Part shown: positions 43,703-52,081 of the stretch, piece after piece
How the letters are laid out: every line of letters starts with the position of its first letter
Position numbering within the stretch: position 1 is the stretch's first letter
NCBI GenBank assembly: GCA_002748265.1
Contig: PDRY01000016.1
Location: 124,001 to 188,000, forward strand
Length of the DNA: 64,000 nucleotides
Reading direction: 5' to 3'
Origin: Rhodobacterales bacterium
GTDB lineage: Bacteria; Pseudomonadota; Alphaproteobacteria; Rhodobacterales; Rhodobacteraceae
The notes under the pieces: generated by a model
The model's database searches: none
Seen by the model: only the letters and a program-made list of their open reading frames with translations
Told to the model about the DNA's origin: nothing
Made by a program: the position numbers and the translations under genes

Positions 43703-43771
43703 GGGACGCCTCCTGATGCTATGCTGCAGAGGTAGGCCGCACGCGACCTGGACGCAATGGCGGAGACAGGA

Positions 43772-43930
43772 ATGGCGCGGCGCAGAGATTTCCACGATCC
43801 GGCCCCGGCGAAGGGGATGAAGGGCACCGTCGTTCTGGTGGCCGTCTTGCTGGCCGGGCTTGTTCTGGTCACCGCTATCACCGGCCGCGCACCCGAGTTT
43901 CCGAACCCCGCAGAAGAGGTCACGGAATAG
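43772..43930 (+). CDS. Small single-pass membrane protein
   Basis: 52 residues, MARRRDFHDPAPAKG followed by one helix (TVVLVAVLLAGLVLVTAIT) and a short acidic tail (PEFPNPAEEVTE). Positive N-terminus implies N-in, C-out topology. GGAGACAGGA precedes the ATG; an ATG five codons earlier is in frame. It diverges from pepN. Family unrecognised; plausible but unproved gene. Confidence 0.6.
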   Translation: MARRRDFHDPAPAKGMKGTVVLVAVLLAGLVLVTAITGRAPEFPNPAEEVTE

Positions 43931-44048
43931 CCCGTAGGGCCGTGACCTGACGTTCCGTCAGTCCGAGTGCTGAGCCCCCCGTTGCTCCATTGCCCATGGT
44001 TTCGATCTGCCCTAGCGTGCCCGCTCAGGAGAAGAGCAGGAGGACCCC

Positions 44049-46181
44049 ATGACGCAGCGCGAAACCCGGCACGGATTGTCGGTAGATCAGACCCTTGTCC
44101 AATTCATCGAAGGGCAGGCGCTGCCCGGAACAGGGGTGGAGCCCGACGCATTCTGGCAGGGCCTGTCGGGCATGGTGGCGGACCTCGCCCCTCGCAATCG
44201 CGACCTTCTGGAGCGCCGCGCGGCCCTGCAGGCCCAGATCGACACCTGGCACAAGGCCAATCCGCATATGGTGGCGGGGGCCTATCGCGATTTTCTTCGC
44301 GAAATTGGATACTTGGCGCCCGAAGGTGATCCTTTCCAGATTGAAACCAGCAATGTCGATCCGGAAATCGCCCAGACCGCGGGGCCGCAGCTTGTCGTGC
44401 CGGTGATGAATGCGCGCTTTGCGCTCAACGCGGTGAACGCGCGGTGGGGGTCCTTGTATGATGCGCTCTACGGGACCGATGCGCTTGGCGATCTGCCTGC
44501 GGGCGGGGGATACGATGCCGCGCGGGGCGCCCGCGTCGTGGCGCGGGCGAAAGAGGCGCTCGACATGGCCGCGCCGCTGGTCTTTGGCTCGCACAAAAGC
44601 GTCGAGGGCTACCGGATCGAAGATGGCGCGCTTGTCCCGGCGCTGCGCAATCCGGATCAACTGGTCGGCTGGCGCGGGGCACCGGACGCGCCCGAGGCCG
44701 TTCTGCTGCGCTGCAACGGGTTGCACCTCGAGATTCAGATCGACCGCACCCATCGCATCGGGGCCGACGATCCGGCCGGTGTGGCGGATATTCTGATCGA
44801 AGCCGCTCTGACCACGATCATGGACATGGAAGACAGCATCGCTGCTGTCGACGGCCCGGACAAGGCTGTGGCCTACGGCAACTGGCTGGGCCTGATGAAA
44901 GGCGATCTGGAGGCCAGCTTTGACAAGGGGGGTCAGCAGATGACCCGCCGCATGGCCGATGACCGCAGCTATGATGGCCCGAATGGGGCGTTCGAGTTGC
45001 GGGGGCGCTCGCTCATGCTGGTGCGCAATGTCGGGCATCTGATGACGACGCCCGCCGTGCTGGATGGCGACGGGAATGAGATCCCAGAAGGGCTGCTCGA
45101 TGCGCTGTGCACGGTGATGATCGCCCTGCATGATCTGAAGCGGGACGGTGGGCCGCGCAACGCGCCTGCGGGCAGCGTCTATGTGGTGAAGCCCAAGATG
45201 CACGGTCCCGACGAGGTGGTCTTTGCCACCCAGATCTTCGACCGGGTCGAAGACATCCTCGGCCTGCCGCGCAACACGGTGAAGATCGGCCTGATGGACG
45301 AAGAGCGCCGGACCTCCGCCAACCTGGCAGAATGCATCCGGGCTGCGAGCCATCGGATCTGCTTTATCAACACCGGCTTCCTGGACCGCACGGGTGATGA
45401 GATTCACACCTCCATGGAGGCGGGCCCCGTCCGCCCCAAGGGCGAGATGAAGAGCGCCGCGTGGCTGCCCGCCTATGAGGACCGCAATGTCGATATCGGC
45501 CTGGCCTGCGGGTTCCGGGGCAAGGCGCAGATCGGCAAGGGCATGTGGGCGATGCCGGACCGTATGGCCGACATGATGACCGCAAAGCGCGCCCATCCCG
45601 AAGCAGGGGCCAACTGCGCCTGGGTGCCGTCTCCGACGGCGGCGGTGCTCCATGCGCTGCATTATCATGAGGTCGATGTTGCGGCGCGTCAGGCGGCCAT
45701 CGCGGCAGAGGGGCCGCGGGCGTCTCTGGCGGAGCTTCTGACGCCGCCGGTCGTTCCGTCCCGGTCCATCACGAGCGAGCAGATCACGGACGAGTTGGAG
45801 AACAACGCCCAAGGGATCCTGGGCTATGTGGTCCGGTGGGTCGATCAGGGGATTGGCTGCTCCAAGGTGCCGGACATCCACGATGTCGGCCTCATGGAGG
45901 ACCGCGCCACCTGCCGTATCAGCGCGCAGACGCTGGCGAACTGGCTTCACCACGGGCTCATCACCGAAGAAGAGGTGATGGCGGCCATGGAGAAGATGGC
46001 CCAGGTGGTCGATCGGCAGAACGCCGGTGATCCCAGCTACGCCCCGATGGCGCCGCGTTTTGACGGGCCCGCGTTCCGCGCGGCCTGTGCCCTGGTGCTG
46101 GAAGGTCGCGTGCAACCCTCGGGCTACACCGAGCCGCTGTTGCATCGGTACCGCCAAGAGCGCAAATCAGAGGCAGGCTGA
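44049..46181 (+). CDS. glcB: Malate synthase G
   Basis: Condenses glyoxylate with acetyl-CoA to malate. 710 residues, the length of monomeric isoform G. Key segments: [36 protein letters not shown] near 252-287 (metal-binding ED), [27 protein letters not shown] near 438-464, [12 protein letters not shown] near 500 and the C-terminal catalytic domain with [33 protein letters not shown] near 595-625. AGGAGG precedes the ATG. No isocitrate lyase gene is next to it. Confidence 0.98.
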   Translation: MTQRETRHGLSVDQTLVQFIEGQALPGTGVEPDAFWQGLSGMVADLAPRNRDLLERRAALQAQIDTWHKANPHMVAGAYRDFLREIGYLAPEGDPFQIETSNVDPEIAQTAGPQLVVPVMNARFALNAVNARWGSLYDALYGTDALGDLPAGGGYDAARGARVVARAKEALDMAAPLVFGSHKSVEGYRIEDGALVPALRNPDQLVGWRGAPDAPEAVLLRCNGLHLEIQIDRTHRIGADDPAGVADILIEAALTTIMDMEDSIAAVDGPDKAVAYGNWLGLMKGDLEASFDKGGQQMTRRMADDRSYDGPNGAFELRGRSLMLVRNVGHLMTTPAVLDGDGNEIPEGLLDALCTVMIALHDLKRDGGPRNAPAGSVYVVKPKMHGPDEVVFATQIFDRVEDILGLPRNTVKIGLMDEERRTSANLAECIRAASHRICFINTGFLDRTGDEIHTSMEAGPVRPKGEMKSAAWLPAYEDRNVDIGLACGFRGKAQIGKGMWAMPDRMADMMTAKRAHPEAGANCAWVPSPTAAVLHALHYHEVDVAARQAAIAAEGPRASLAELLTPPVVPSRSITSEQITDELENNAQGILGYVVRWVDQGIGCSKVPDIHDVGLMEDRATCRISAQTLANWLHHGLITEEEVMAAMEKMAQVVDRQNAGDPSYAPMAPRFDGPAFRAACALVLEGRVQPSGYTEPLLHRYRQERKSEAG

Positions 46182-46240
46182 GCGCGGCCCGGCATTGGCC
46201 GCGCATCACAATTGACAGGTTTTCAGGAAGGATACCGAAT

Positions 46241-46669
46241 ATGGCGACAATCGCATTGAACAAGGCGCGGATGGTGATCCGCAAGGCTCTGGCCCATGGT
46301 CGCGAGGCGGAGATGAAACCGCTTTCGGTCGTTGTGCTGGACGCGGGCGGGCATGTGATCGCGTTCGAGCGCGAAGATGGCGCGGCGCCCGGGCGTTTTG
46401 CCATCGCGCAGGGCAAGGCCTACGGCGCCGTAATGCTGGGCATGGCGGGCACCGCGCAGATGAAGCGCGCCGAAGATCAGGCCTATTTCATGGCCGCCGT
46501 GAATGGCGTCTATGGCGGGCAGGTCGTGCCGGTGCCGGGCGGTGTTCTGGTGCGTGACAAGAAGGGGACCGTGATCGGTGCCGTCGGGGTCACGGGCGAC
46601 ACCTCGGACAATGATGCCGCCGCCGCCATGGCCGGGATCGAAGCGGCGAAGCTGATCGGGGAGATCTGA
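46241..46669 (+). CDS. HbpS/GlcG-like heme-binding family protein
   Basis: 142 residues of the GlcG/HbpS (DUF336) fold: LSVVVLDAGGHVIAFEREDGAAPGRFAIAQGKAYGAVMLGM near 28-68, PVPGGVLVRD near 97, and VIGAVGVTGDTSDNDAAAAMAGIEAA at the end. These octameric proteins often accompany glycolate or diol metabolism. It follows glcB by 59 bases on the same strand, as in glycolate loci. Exact role is unclear. Confidence 0.9.
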   Translation: MATIALNKARMVIRKALAHGREAEMKPLSVVVLDAGGHVIAFEREDGAAPGRFAIAQGKAYGAVMLGMAGTAQMKRAEDQAYFMAAVNGVYGGQVVPVPGGVLVRDKKGTVIGAVGVTGDTSDNDAAAAMAGIEAAKLIGEI

Positions 46670-46672
46670 GCC

Positions 46673-47425
46673 ATGCGTGGGCCGGTGATCGGCATCATGG
46701 CCAACGCGGTCATGATCAATGACGAATACCCGGCTCAGGCCGTCGGGGAGAGCAATATCGAAGCCGCCCGCGACGTGGCCGGGGGGATGCCGCTGCTGAT
46801 CCCCGGCGATGCGCGGGCCTGCGACGTGCCGGCGCTTCTCGATCTGTGCGACGGGTTCATGTTTCCGGGCGGGCGCCCCAATGTGCACCCTTCCGAATAC
46901 GGTCACGATGAAACGGAGGCCCATGGCGCCTTTGATCGGGGGCGCGATGCGGTCGCTTTGTCCCTGATCCGCGCCAGTGTCGAGCGTGGGCAGCCTGTCT
47001 TTGGCCTGTGCCGCGGGTTTCAGGAGGTCGCGGTTGCCTTTGGCTCCACGCTCCATCCCGAAATCCGGGATCTGCCGGGGCGGGACAACCACCGCATGCC
47101 GCCCGATGGCACGCTGGAGGAAAAATTTGCTCTGCGCCACGAGGTCACCTTCACCGAAGGTGGCCCGTTCGCCAGCCTGATGGGACAGCAGCGGGTGATG
47201 ACCAACACGCTGCACGGTCAGGGGATCTGCACCCCCGGTCCGCGCGTGGTGATCGACGGACGCGCGCCTGACGACACGCCCGAGGCGATCTATATCGACG
47301 GGGCGCCGGGCTTTACCATGTCGGTGCAATGGCACCCGGAATGGCGCGCAGGGGAAGACCCCGTGTCGCGGGCGCTGTTCACCGCTTTCGGAAACGCCTG
47401 CCGGGACTGGGCAGCAGCGAAATGA
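46673..47425 (+). CDS. Gamma-glutamyl-gamma-aminobutyrate hydrolase family protein (PuuD-like)
   Basis: 250-residue class-I glutamine-amidotransferase-like hydrolase. The nucleophile is in PVFGLCRGFQEVAVAFG near 112, the catalytic histidine and glutamate in SVQWHPEWRAGEDP near 222. The fold start GPVIGIMANAVMINDEYPAQAVGESNIEAA is typical of PuuD/peptidase C26. Starts three bases after the HbpS-like gene and overlaps the next start (ATGA). Substrate could be gamma-glutamyl-GABA or another gamma-glutamyl amide. Confidence 0.92.
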   Translation: MRGPVIGIMANAVMINDEYPAQAVGESNIEAARDVAGGMPLLIPGDARACDVPALLDLCDGFMFPGGRPNVHPSEYGHDETEAHGAFDRGRDAVALSLIRASVERGQPVFGLCRGFQEVAVAFGSTLHPEIRDLPGRDNHRMPPDGTLEEKFALRHEVTFTEGGPFASLMGQQRVMTNTLHGQGICTPGPRVVIDGRAPDDTPEAIYIDGAPGFTMSVQWHPEWRAGEDPVSRALFTAFGNACRDWAAAK

Positions 47426-48096
47426 AACGCTCGCGGATCAACGCCATCATGGCCGAGGCGGCGGAGCTGATCGCGCGCCACGGCTTTGCCCTGCCGCCGT
47501 TCGCCTGGTGGAGCCCCGAGGAGCTCCGCGCCCGCGCGCCGCGCCACGTGATCGACGCGCGCTGCGGGTGGGACATCACCGATTACGGGGCAGGCGATTT
47601 CGATACGATGGGGCTGTTTCTGTTCACCTTACGCAATGGGATCCTGTCCGATCTGAGCGCCGGGCGCGGCATGTGCTATGCCGAGAAGCTGTTGATTTCC
47701 CGAGTGGATCAACTGAGCCCGATGCACACCCATGCCATCAAGGCGGAAGACATCATCAACCGTGGCGGCGGCACCCTTGTGGTGGAGCTCTACGGCTCTG
47801 ACGATGCGGGCGGCTTTGCCGAAGATCGCGGCGGGCGGGTGCTGTGCGACGGGATCCCGCGCGATTTCGCCCCCGGCGAAAAGCTGCGCCTTGCGCCCGG
47901 CGAAAGCGTGACCCTGCGCCCGGGCGATTGGCACGCCTTTTGGGCCGAAGGCGCCGATGTCCTGATCGGAGAGGTCTCGACCGTCAATGACGATGAGACC
48001 GACAACATCTTTCGCGACCCCATCGGGCGGTTTGCGCAGATCGAAGAGGACGTAGCCCCGACCCACCTCTTGGTGAGCGATTACGCCGGGCTTTAG
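47422..48096 (+). CDS. D-lyxose isomerase family cupin protein
   Basis: 224 residues. Cupin metal site: DQLSPMHTHAIKAEDIINRGGGTLVVELYGSD near 95-127 (two histidines and a glutamate) and a later histidine in GDWHAFWAEGADVLIGEVSTVNDDETDNIF near 172-200. N-terminal SRINAIMAEAAELIARHGFALPPFAWW is characteristic of YdaE/D-lyxose ketol-isomerases. Coupled to the PuuD-like gene by a four-base overlap. Its stop overlaps the convergent flavin-reductase gene. Confidence 0.88.
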   Translation: MKRSRINAIMAEAAELIARHGFALPPFAWWSPEELRARAPRHVIDARCGWDITDYGAGDFDTMGLFLFTLRNGILSDLSAGRGMCYAEKLLISRVDQLSPMHTHAIKAEDIINRGGGTLVVELYGSDDAGGFAEDRGGRVLCDGIPRDFAPGEKLRLAPGESVTLRPGDWHAFWAEGADVLIGEVSTVNDDETDNIFRDPIGRFAQIEEDVAPTHLLVSDYAGL

Positions 48097-48587
48097 CGCG
48101 CGGGCGTGCCGAAGGTGCCGCCCGCGAAGATCAAGGGCGTGCCCGGTTTTACGGCCATTTCGACCACCCGCCCGATGATTAGCGCATGATCGCCGCCGGG
48201 ATGGACCGCCTCGCGCTCGCATTCGAAATGGGCCAGGCAACCGTCGATCAGGGGAACAGAGCGGGGGCTTTCCCTAGGGGGCACATCCGCGAACGCATCG
48301 GCCCTTGCGGCAAAGGCGCGGGCAATCCGTTCCTGATCCGCGCTCAGAACATGAATGGCGAAGTGATCCGCTTCAATGAAGGTCTGCGCCCGGCTTGAGC
48401 TGAGCGCGACGGACCACAGCACCAAAGGCGGCTCCAGCGACAGGGACGCAAAACTGTTCGCGGTAATGCCGACCGGCCCGGCGGCGCCCTGGGCCGTGAC
48501 CAGCGTCACGCCGGTGGCGAATTGTCCAAGCGCGTCGCGAAAGGCGCGGGGGTCCTGGGCGGGGTCGAGCACGGGGGGAGGCCTCAT
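48093..48587 (-). CDS. Flavin reductase family protein
   Basis: 164 residues with the FMN-binding split-barrel: FRDALGQFATGVTLVTAQGAAGPVGITANSFASLSLEPPLVLWSVALSS near 15-65, HFAIHVLSADQERIARAF near 77 and HALIIGRVVEM near 135. These are NAD(P)H:flavin oxidoreductase partners of two-component monooxygenases. Last in a minus-strand gene series with the TRAP transporter, but 48 bases separate it from the permease gene. No oxygenase component is adjacent. Confidence 0.9.
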   Translation of the reverse strand: MRPPPVLDPAQDPRAFRDALGQFATGVTLVTAQGAAGPVGITANSFASLSLEPPLVLWSVALSSSRAQTFIEADHFAIHVLSADQERIARAFAARADAFADVPPRESPRSVPLIDGCLAHFECEREAVHPGGDHALIIGRVVEMAVKPGTPLIFAGGTFGTPAR

Positions 48588-48635
48588 TGGTTGTGAGCGG
48601 CCAGTGTGCCTCAGATTGCGCTGAAGGAACAGGGG

Positions 48636-49544
48636 TCAGAGCCGCCTGAGGACCGGTCCCATCAGGGCCGGGGTCAGATACATCGGCACCTGAAAGCAGC
48701 CCGTGAACAGCAGCAGATCCTGCGCGGTCTGCGTCGGCACAACGGCCAGGAAGATCGCGAAATTCCGGTTTCCGGCGCAGAGCGCCAGGGGCAGGGCCTC
48801 GGGCCGTCCGCGCAGTTTGTGGGCGGTGGCGGCCTGCAGCGCGTAATTCACCGCGAAGACCGCGAGCAGGGTGAGCGGCAGCGCGGGATCGCCGCTGCGC
48901 AGGGCCGGGCCGATGGCGCTCATCAGGGCGATCACGACCAGCATCATGGCGATGGCCATCAGCCCGTCGATCTGTGGCAGATGCTCCCCAAGGGAAGGCC
49001 GCGCGCCCCGGATCACCAGCCCGCCACCGCCCGCAATGAGGATCAAGGCCAGCAGCCGGGCAACGGCCCCGCCGATCTCGCTTGCGCCGGTCACGGCGGG
49101 CAGAAATGCGAGCACGGGCAGCACCGTCACGGGCAGCAGCACCGTCCCGATCACGACCTGCCGCAGGGCGGGCTCAGGCTGGGCGCGCAAGATAACGGCG
49201 AGCCCTGGCGCGCCGTTCAGGGGCGGTGCAGCCAGGGACAGGATCACGCCGGTGGCGAGCGCCGTGCCCGCCACTCCGACCCCCAATGCGATCGCCAAAG
49301 CTGCAAGCGGCAGAGCAAACTGAAAGATCAGTGCAAAGCGCAAGCCTGACCAAAGCGCGCGCCGGTCCAGCCTGAGCCCCGCCGGTCCGATCCGTAGGGC
49401 TGCCAGGAACAAGAGCGCGCCGATCAAAGGCAGGATGAGCGGCGTGAGCGCCGTGGCCAGACCCGGCCATCCAACGCCCAGCAGCAGCCCCGCCACCAGC
49501 AGCCACCGCCCCCGGTGTGCTGCGGCGGCGAGCAGGGCGCTCAC
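48636..49544 (-). CDS. Bile acid:sodium symporter-like (BASS/AEC superfamily) permease
   Basis: 302 residues, about nine or ten hydrophobic helices covering the protein (e.g. WLLVAGLLLGVGWPGLATAL, LIGALLFLAALRIGP). The segment GVILSLAAPPLNGAPGLAVILRAQ near 105-130 and ALPLALCAGNRNFAIFLAVV near 255 correspond to the crossover regions of the BASS fold. Start is GTG overlapping the MarR stop as GTGA. Likely exports or imports an organic anion linked to the hydantoinase island. Assignment is by fold pattern only. Confidence 0.72.
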   Translation of the reverse strand: MSALLAAAAHRGRWLLVAGLLLGVGWPGLATALTPLILPLIGALLFLAALRIGPAGLRLDRRALWSGLRFALIFQFALPLAALAIALGVGVAGTALATGVILSLAAPPLNGAPGLAVILRAQPEPALRQVVIGTVLLPVTVLPVLAFLPAVTGASEIGGAVARLLALILIAGGGGLVIRGARPSLGEHLPQIDGLMAIAMMLVVIALMSAIGPALRSGDPALPLTLLAVFAVNYALQAATAHKLRGRPEALPLALCAGNRNFAIFLAVVPTQTAQDLLLFTGCFQVPMYLTPALMGPVLRRL

Positions 49545-50059
49545 AAGGTGGCCGCCGCCCGCGCGGCCTGATCGTAGCTGCCCGACAGCGCCCGCAGCAG
49601 CGCGGCGAGGCGTGAGACCTCCTCTTCGGAGTGCCCCTGAGCGCGGAGGCTGTCGATCAGGATCTGCTTGCGGACCTCTCCGTAGCGCGCGCAGAGCGCG
49701 GCGCCCTCCTCGGTTGCGGACAGGGTCTTCTCTTTCCCTGCACGTCCGTCCTGCACCAGCCCGCGATCGCGCAGCTTGCGTGCCGCGTAGGTGACAAGGT
49801 GGGTGTCTTCGACATTCAGAAGCAGGCAGAGTTGGGCCATCGTCTTGGCCCGCCCCCGGTGGTGAACCAGATGCAGGACCTGCACTTCCATGGCCGAAAG
49901 CCCCGGCGCGCCCGCGGCCGCCATGCAATGCGTGGTCCAGCGGTGGAAGGCGTGGATGCCGGTGACAAGCGCGAACTCCATCTCGGACAGGGCGGGAAAG
50001 CCGCTTTGCGCGAGATGGGCCGAAGAAACGACTGGGCCGATGGGGGTGTCGGCACTCAT
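49541..50059 (-). CDS. MarR family winged-helix regulator
   Basis: 172 residues. The winged helix lies near 55-125: LSAMEVQVLHLVHHRGRAKTMAQLCLLLNVEDTHLVTYAARKLRDRGLVQDGRAGKEKTLSATEEGAAL, with flanking dimer helices. Several relatives sit in TRAP/hydantoinase loci, and this one is inside the operon, translationally coupled on both sides (ATGA with dctM, GTGA with the permease). It may control the palindromic promoter between dctP and the hydantoinase gene. Confidence 0.88.
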   Translation of the reverse strand: MSADTPIGPVVSSAHLAQSGFPALSEMEFALVTGIHAFHRWTTHCMAAAGAPGLSAMEVQVLHLVHHRGRAKTMAQLCLLLNVEDTHLVTYAARKLRDRGLVQDGRAGKEKTLSATEEGAALCARYGEVRKQILIDSLRAQGHSEEEVSRLAALLRALSGSYDQAARAAATL

Positions 50060-51360
50060 CGGCTCATCATCCGGTCTGGCAGCCACAGGGCGATTTCGGG
50101 CCAGATCGACAGGATCGCGACGGCGACCACCAGCAGCCCGAAATAAGGCGCGGCATAGAGCGCGATGCGGAAGATGTCCCGCCCGGTGATGTTTTGCAGA
50201 ACAAACAGGTTGAAGCCGACGGGCGGGGTGATCTGGCTCATCTCGACGACCAGAACGAGGAACACACCGAACCAGATCGGGTCGATCCCGGCGGCGAGCA
50301 CCATGGGCAGGATCACCGACACCGTCAGCACCACGATCGAGATCCCATCGAGGAAACAGCCCAGCACGATGAAGAACCCGACAAGCGCCGCCAGAAGCGC
50401 GAACGGGGAAAACCCTTGCTCTCCGATCCAGGCAGCGAGCGCGCGGGGGATGCCGGTGTAGCCCATGGCAACGGTCAGGAAGGATGCGCCCGCCAGGATG
50501 AAGGCGATCATCGCCGTGGTCAGCGTGGCGCCGCGCAGGGCGTCTGCGGCGCTTTCCACCGTGAGTGCGCCGGTCGCGGCGGTCAGGATCAGCGCGCCGG
50601 TTACGCCGACAACCGCGGCCTCGGTCGGGGAGGCGATCCCGGCATAGATCGAGCCGATGACGGCAATGACCAGCAGCACCGTAGGGGCCAGAAGGGCAAG
50701 GGCGCGCAGGGTTTCCCCCAATGTGGGGGCCGGTTCAGGCGGCGGCATTTTGGAGCGGTTCAGGAGCGCCCAGCCCGCCGTGTAGCCCGAAAACAGAACT
50801 GCCAGCAGGAGGCCGGGCCCGATGCCCGCGAGGAACAGCCGGGCGATGCTCTGCTCTGTCGCAGCGCCGTAGACGATCATGATGATCGAGGGCGGGATCA
50901 GGAATCCAAACGTGCCCGACCCGGCCAGGGTGCCGAGGATCTTGGCCTCGGGATAGCCGCGCGCGGTGAGCTCGGGCACCGACATGCGCCCGACGGTGGC
51001 GGTGGTGGCTGCCGAAGACCCCGACACGGCGGCAAAGAGTGCGCAGCCAAAGATGTTCACATGCAGCAGCCGTCCGGGCAGCCACTGGGTCAGCGGGGCG
51101 AGACCGGTGAACATGTCCTGGCTGAGCCGCGAGCGGTAGAGGATTTCTCCCATCCAGATGAACATGGGCAGCGCGGTCAGATCCCAGACATTCATCGCGC
51201 CCCAGACCTTGGTCGAGAACACGAGCCCCGGCGGGGCAGGCGCGGCGAGCCACATGGCGACGAGCCCCACGGTCATGAGCGAGAACCCGGCCCACAGCCC
51301 AAGCGCAAGGCAGGCGAAGAGCACGGCCAGAAGGATCAGCGACAGGACCATGATGCTCAT
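50056..51360 (-). CDS. TRAP transporter large permease (DctM type)
   Basis: 434 residues, standard DctM length, about 12 helices. Conserved regions: SGSSAATTATVGRMSVPELTARGYPEAKILGTLAGSGTFGFLIPPSIIMIVYGAATEQSIARLFLAGIGPG near 110-185 and QITPPVGFNLFVLQNITGRD near 380-400. Coupled to dctQ and to the MarR gene by four-base overlaps. Ion-coupled import of an organic acid or amide for the adjacent hydantoinase pathway is inferred. Confidence 0.95.
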   Translation of the reverse strand: MSIMVLSLILLAVLFACLALGLWAGFSLMTVGLVAMWLAAPAPPGLVFSTKVWGAMNVWDLTALPMFIWMGEILYRSRLSQDMFTGLAPLTQWLPGRLLHVNIFGCALFAAVSGSSAATTATVGRMSVPELTARGYPEAKILGTLAGSGTFGFLIPPSIIMIVYGAATEQSIARLFLAGIGPGLLLAVLFSGYTAGWALLNRSKMPPPEPAPTLGETLRALALLAPTVLLVIAVIGSIYAGIASPTEAAVVGVTGALILTAATGALTVESAADALRGATLTTAMIAFILAGASFLTVAMGYTGIPRALAAWIGEQGFSPFALLAALVGFFIVLGCFLDGISIVVLTVSVILPMVLAAGIDPIWFGVFLVLVVEMSQITPPVGFNLFVLQNITGRDIFRIALYAAPYFGLLVVAVAILSIWPEIALWLPDRMMSR

Positions 51361-51920
51361 GCCGTGGGCTCCTCATTGTGGCGCTCGGCCTGTTCATGCG
51401 CACGGAACCCGGCAAGTTTGCCGCGCGCTTCCAGGGCGGCTTCGTCCAGAAGGGCAACCGCAAGAAGGGCAAGGCCGAAAGCCATGGCGCCTTGCGGCAG
51501 CCAGAGCGGGACCTTGACGATCCCGTAAGAGACGGAGTTGAACTCCCAGCTGTCCCACGCCTGCAGCCCCGAAAACCACGCCGCCCAGATGGCGAGCGCG
51601 GCGGCGCCGATCAGTACCAGCAGGGTCAGGGCGCGGGCGGCCTTGGGCGGTAGGTTGCCCGCCAGCATCGTCACGCGCACATGAGCGCCCGCCTTCAGCG
51701 CCGGTCCAAGCGCTAGCATCACCGCGCCGGTGAAGAGAAAACCGCCGATTTCTGCTATGGACGGCACGCGGAGGCCGGGCGGTGCGAGCCCGAGCGCGAG
51801 GGCCGCGCGGTCCGTCAGTCGCCCGGTGATCTGCGTCAGCACCATTAGGGCAATGGCCACGATGGCGAGCGCTGAAAGGATCAGCGCGGCGCGATAAAGA
51901 AGATCGAGAAACCTGCGCAT
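51357..51920 (-). CDS. TRAP transporter small permease (DctQ type)
   Basis: 187 residues, four hydrophobic helices. The third-helix region GGFLFTGAVMLALGPALKAGAHVRVTMLAGNLPPKAARAL near 60-100 is the DctQ signature (HVRV). GGAGCTCCC precedes the ATG at MRRFLDLLYRAALIL; an upstream in-frame extension into the repeat region is rejected. Follows dctP after a 161-base interval containing a terminator and a repeat. Confidence 0.92.
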   Translation of the reverse strand: MRRFLDLLYRAALILSALAIVAIALMVLTQITGRLTDRAALALGLAPPGLRVPSIAEIGGFLFTGAVMLALGPALKAGAHVRVTMLAGNLPPKAARALTLLVLIGAAALAIWAAWFSGLQAWDSWEFNSVSYGIVKVPLWLPQGAMAFGLALLAVALLDEAALEARGKLAGFRAHEQAERHNEEPTA

Positions 51921-51982
51921 GGGAGCTCCGGCATCAAAGGAAGGGGGCGTGACCTTAGGGAGCGCCTGCGGCGCGCCGTTTT

Positions 51983-52047
51983 GGGTTTGGCCCTGCGGGC
52001 CGTTGGGGCGCTGCCCCAAACCCCGAGGTATTTGGACAAATAAGAAG
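51983..52047 (+). repeat. Structured dispersed repeat: three-way-junction hairpins plus TATTTG..CAAATA core
   Basis: An outer helix GGGTTT/AAACCC encloses two mini-hairpins, GGCCC-TGC-GGGCC and GGGGC-GCT-GCCCC, giving a three-way junction in 41 bases. It is joined directly to CCCGAGGTATTTGGACAA followed by ATAAGAAG, which recurs at 12944-12969 with one change. Lies between dctP and dctQ. Looks like a mobile or transcript-processing REP-like element. Confidence 0.65.
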
Positions 52048-52073
52048 GGAGGGGCGTTGAGCGCGCCCCTCCC
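52040..52073 (-). terminator. Terminator-like hairpin after dctP
   Basis: Perfect 10-bp stem GGGAGGGGCG/CGCCCCTCCC with a seven-base loop; on the minus strand it is followed by TTCTTATTTG. It lies nine bases after the dctP stop and before dctQ, so receptor message probably outnumbers permease message. Confidence 0.72.
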
Positions 52074-52081
52074 GCTTGGTC

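Noticed and set aside
43947-43961. Short hairpin CTGACG-TTC-CGTCAG upstream of glcB
   Set aside because: Six base pairs with no T-tract and no partner site; could be chance, so neither terminator nor operator is claimed.
44025-46157. 710-codon open frame antisense to glcB
   Set aside because: Mirror frame of malate synthase, no recognisable family sequence and no ribosome-binding site; the plus-strand protein is unmistakable.
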